Origin: Pantoea sp. Lij88
GTDB lineage: Bacteria > Pseudomonadota > Gammaproteobacteria > Enterobacterales > Enterobacteriaceae
DNA: 64,000 nucleotides
Assembly (NCBI RefSeq): GCF_030062155.1
Contig: NZ_CP118267.1
Span: 434,001-498,000, forward strand
Direction: 5' to 3'
Shown here: positions 62,661-64,000 of the stretch, one piece after another
Layout: every line of letters begins with the position of its first letter
Position numbering within the stretch: position 1 is the stretch's first letter
Position numbers and translations under genes: made by a program
The notes under the pieces: generated by a model
The model's input: the letters and a program-made list of their open reading frames with translations, nothing else
Told to the model about the DNA's origin: nothing
The model's database searches: none

Positions 62661-63599
62661 ATGAAAATGAAAAAACTGGCTGCACTCTGCCTGAGTGCGG
62701 CGTTACTGACAGGACACGCGCTTCCCGCCCTGGCGGAGGTCAATCTGGTGCCGCAGGATCTCTCTTCCGCACCCGTCGTCGCCCCTGAAACATTGCAACG
62801 CCTGAGCTGGCAGCCGCTGGCGGCTTCTCAGACGCAGACCACAAAACTCGCCAGCAGCGGACAGACGCTGAATGCGCCTCACATTGCCGGACCGGTCGCG
62901 GCTTACAGTCTGCCCGCGAATATCGGCGAACTGACGCTGACGCTGAGCAGTGAAGTGGCAAACGGTCAGGTTTTCGCGCCTAACGTGCTGGTGCTGGATG
63001 AAAACCTGCGCCCTGCGGCGTGGTTCCCCAGCCGCTACTTTACCTATCAGAAGCCGGGCGTGATGGCGGCAGATCGGCTGGAAGGGGTGATGAAACTGAC
63101 TCCGGCGCTGGGCCAGCAAAAGATCTACCTGCTGGTGTTCACCACCGACAGCGATTTGACCCGGACCACCACGCTGCTCGATCCGGCTAAAGCCTACGCC
63201 CAGGGCACCGGCCATGCCGTGCCGGATATTCCCGATCCGATCGCCAGCCACAGCCGCGAAGGCACGATTAAGCTGAAGATGCAGACCAGTTCCGGCTCCT
63301 CAATTCTGGTCGGGCCGCTGTTTGGATCATCCGGTCCGGGTGCGGTCACCGTAGGTAACGGTGCACCGGCGGCGGCTTACAGCGCAGCGCCTGCCCCTGC
63401 TCCGGCCGCAGCGCCCGCGCCAAAAGCCCGGGCGGAACCGATCATGAGCGACACCGAGCGTTACTTTAATCAGAAGATCACCCAGGCGGTGAACAGCGGC
63501 AATATCGACAAGGCGCTGAAACTGCTGGATGAAGCCGAGCGGCTGGGATCGACCTCTGCACGGCAAACCTTTATCAGTAGTGTTAAAGGCAAGGGGTGA
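62661..63599 (+). CDS. malM: Maltose operon periplasmic protein MalM
   Basis: A 312-aa periplasmic protein. Signal peptide MKMKKLAALCLSAALLTGHALPALA is followed by EVNLVPQDLSSAPVVAPETLQRLSWQPL, then the MalM domain. An Ala/Pro-rich linker (GAPAAAYSAAPAPAPAAAPAPKA, about 240-262) precedes the C-terminal helical part. Its exact function is not known. The ATG at 62661 has AAGG upstream; the earlier ATG at 62604 has no signal-like sequence. Confidence 0.92.
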   Translation: MKMKKLAALCLSAALLTGHALPALAEVNLVPQDLSSAPVVAPETLQRLSWQPLAASQTQTTKLASSGQTLNAPHIAGPVAAYSLPANIGELTLTLSSEVANGQVFAPNVLVLDENLRPAAWFPSRYFTYQKPGVMAADRLEGVMKLTPALGQQKIYLLVFTTDSDLTRTTTLLDPAKAYAQGTGHAVPDIPDPIASHSREGTIKLKMQTSSGSSILVGPLFGSSGPGAVTVGNGAPAAAYSAAPAPAPAAAPAPKARAEPIMSDTERYFNQKITQAVNSGNIDKALKLLDEAERLGSTSARQTFISSVKGKG

Positions 63600-63632
63600 A
63601 GCTGCCCCGACGCTATTGATGTTGTCCCATCT

Positions 63633-63656
63633 GGTGCGCTCTGGCGCACCTTTTTT
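63633..63656 (+). terminator. Rho-independent terminator of malK-lamB-malM
   Basis: Stem GGTGCGC (63633-63639) / GCGCACC (63644-63650), 4-nt loop, then TTTTTT. Confidence 0.9.
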
Positions 63657-63695
63657 CTTTACGGCGTTTCAGCGTGCGACAGGCGGGCAGCAGAA

Positions 63696-63733
63696 AACCC
63701 TGCTCCGGCGGTTTTCACAACCGGAGCAGGGTT
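63696..63733 (-). terminator. Terminator of the YciI-like gene
   Basis: Perfect 13-bp stem AACCCTGCTCCGG (63696-63708) / CCGGAGCAGGGTT (63721-63733) with a 12-nt loop. On the minus strand it ends in TTTT and lies 29 bp after the YciI-like stop. Confidence 0.8.
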
Positions 63734-63762
63734 ATTGAGGAGCAATAAAACTCACCTGGCCG

Positions 63763-64000
63763 CTATTTTATGGAAAGGGAGACCGCCTCTTTTGCCCAGT
63801 GGCTGGCAAAAGGTTCGGCAGCGATGGCGGCAATAACGGCATCGGTTTGCACGCTGACGAGGTTATGCAGAATAAAGGGATCTTCAGAGAGCGCTATTTT
63901 AACCGCGTCGTCGTCCGGATAATTCGCCAGAATATAGCCGCCCGTTCCATCAACGCGGGGACCGGCGAAAATAATATTCCCGCTCACGATATTATCGGCG
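63763..64000 (-). CDS. YciI-like protein, 5' end outside window
   Basis: The reading frame is open from base 64000 to the stop at 63763-63765, 78 codons visible. It matches the C-terminal two-thirds of YciI-family proteins: SGNIIFAGPRVDGTGGYILANYPDDDAVKIALSEDPFILHNLVSVQ (the DPF motif is typical). The GTG at 63987 is probably not the true start. These are small ferredoxin-like-fold proteins of unknown function. Confidence 0.75.
   Translation of the reverse strand, partial: ADNIVSGNIIFAGPRVDGTGGYILANYPDDDAVKIALSEDPFILHNLVSVQTDAVIAAIAAEPFASHWAKEAVSLSIK

Overview
The window looks like part of a large accessory replicon, probably the big carotenoid/thiamine plasmid carried by Pantoea (agglomerans/vagans group, Erwiniaceae). 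This is inferred from the co-occurrence of a crtEXYIBZ zeaxanthin-glucoside cluster, a thiOSGF thiamine operon and a complete malEFG / malK-lamB-malM regulon on one high-GC stretch full of enterobacterial-type genes. No replication, partition, transfer, rRNA, tRNA, IS or CRISPR feature was seen, so the plasmid assignment rests on gene content only.

Layout. 1-2 kb: the 3' part of mesX and complete mesD, a folate-independent, oxygen-requiring methionine synthase pair. 2-6.7 kb: small single genes (two GNAT acetyltransferases, an XRE-cupin regulator, a LysE exporter, a GFA-fold protein, a P-loop kinase-like protein, an unknown 295-aa protein). 6.8-8.3 kb: an Old Yellow Enzyme reductase with an ArsR-type regulator and an operator inside the promoter. 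8.4-9.1 kb: a candidate leader peptide and an isochorismatase-like hydrolase. 9.1-12.3 kb: a TPP riboswitch followed by thiOSGF. 12.3-14.1 kb: small stress-type genes. 14.4-19.5 kb: a four-gene chaperone/usher fimbrial operon preceded by a large near-perfect palindrome. 19.7-25.9 kb: the crt cluster, crtE-X-Y-I-B on the minus strand with crtZ convergent. 26.1-35.4 kb: ytfJ, a small putative DNA-binding protein, a pirin, a DUF2946/PepSY membrane pair, a 2-hydroxyacid dehydrogenase, an Rpn nuclease, glutaminase, a CynX-type MFS transporter, a small lipoprotein and an OrtT-type membrane toxin. 35.7-39.7 kb: fucO divergent from an ATP-dependent dihydroxyacetone kinase, plus a LysR regulator. 39.9-43.7 kb: a PEBP protein, an alpha/beta hydrolase divergent from a CGNR regulator, and a ProP-like transporter. 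44-54.7 kb: an aminotransferase divergent from a nine-gene set with two complete MetQNI-type importers, a BisC-type molybdoenzyme, an IPNS-like 2-oxoglutarate oxygenase and a YbdH-like dehydrogenase. 54.8-56 kb: a quinone reductase-like/TetR pair. 56-63.6 kb: the maltose/maltodextrin regulon. 63.8-64 kb: a YciI-like gene cut by the window edge.

How the parts fit together. The contents suggest a plant-associated lifestyle: pigment for photoprotection, thiamine autonomy, maltodextrin uptake, fimbrial adhesion, and scavenging of methionine-like or oxidised sulfur compounds. The least described part is the 44-54.7 kb methionine-type import/oxidation cluster. Other points to check are the OYE-ArsR operon, the short upstream ORFs before the isochorismatase and thiO genes, the atypical ThiF and the orphan OrtT toxin.
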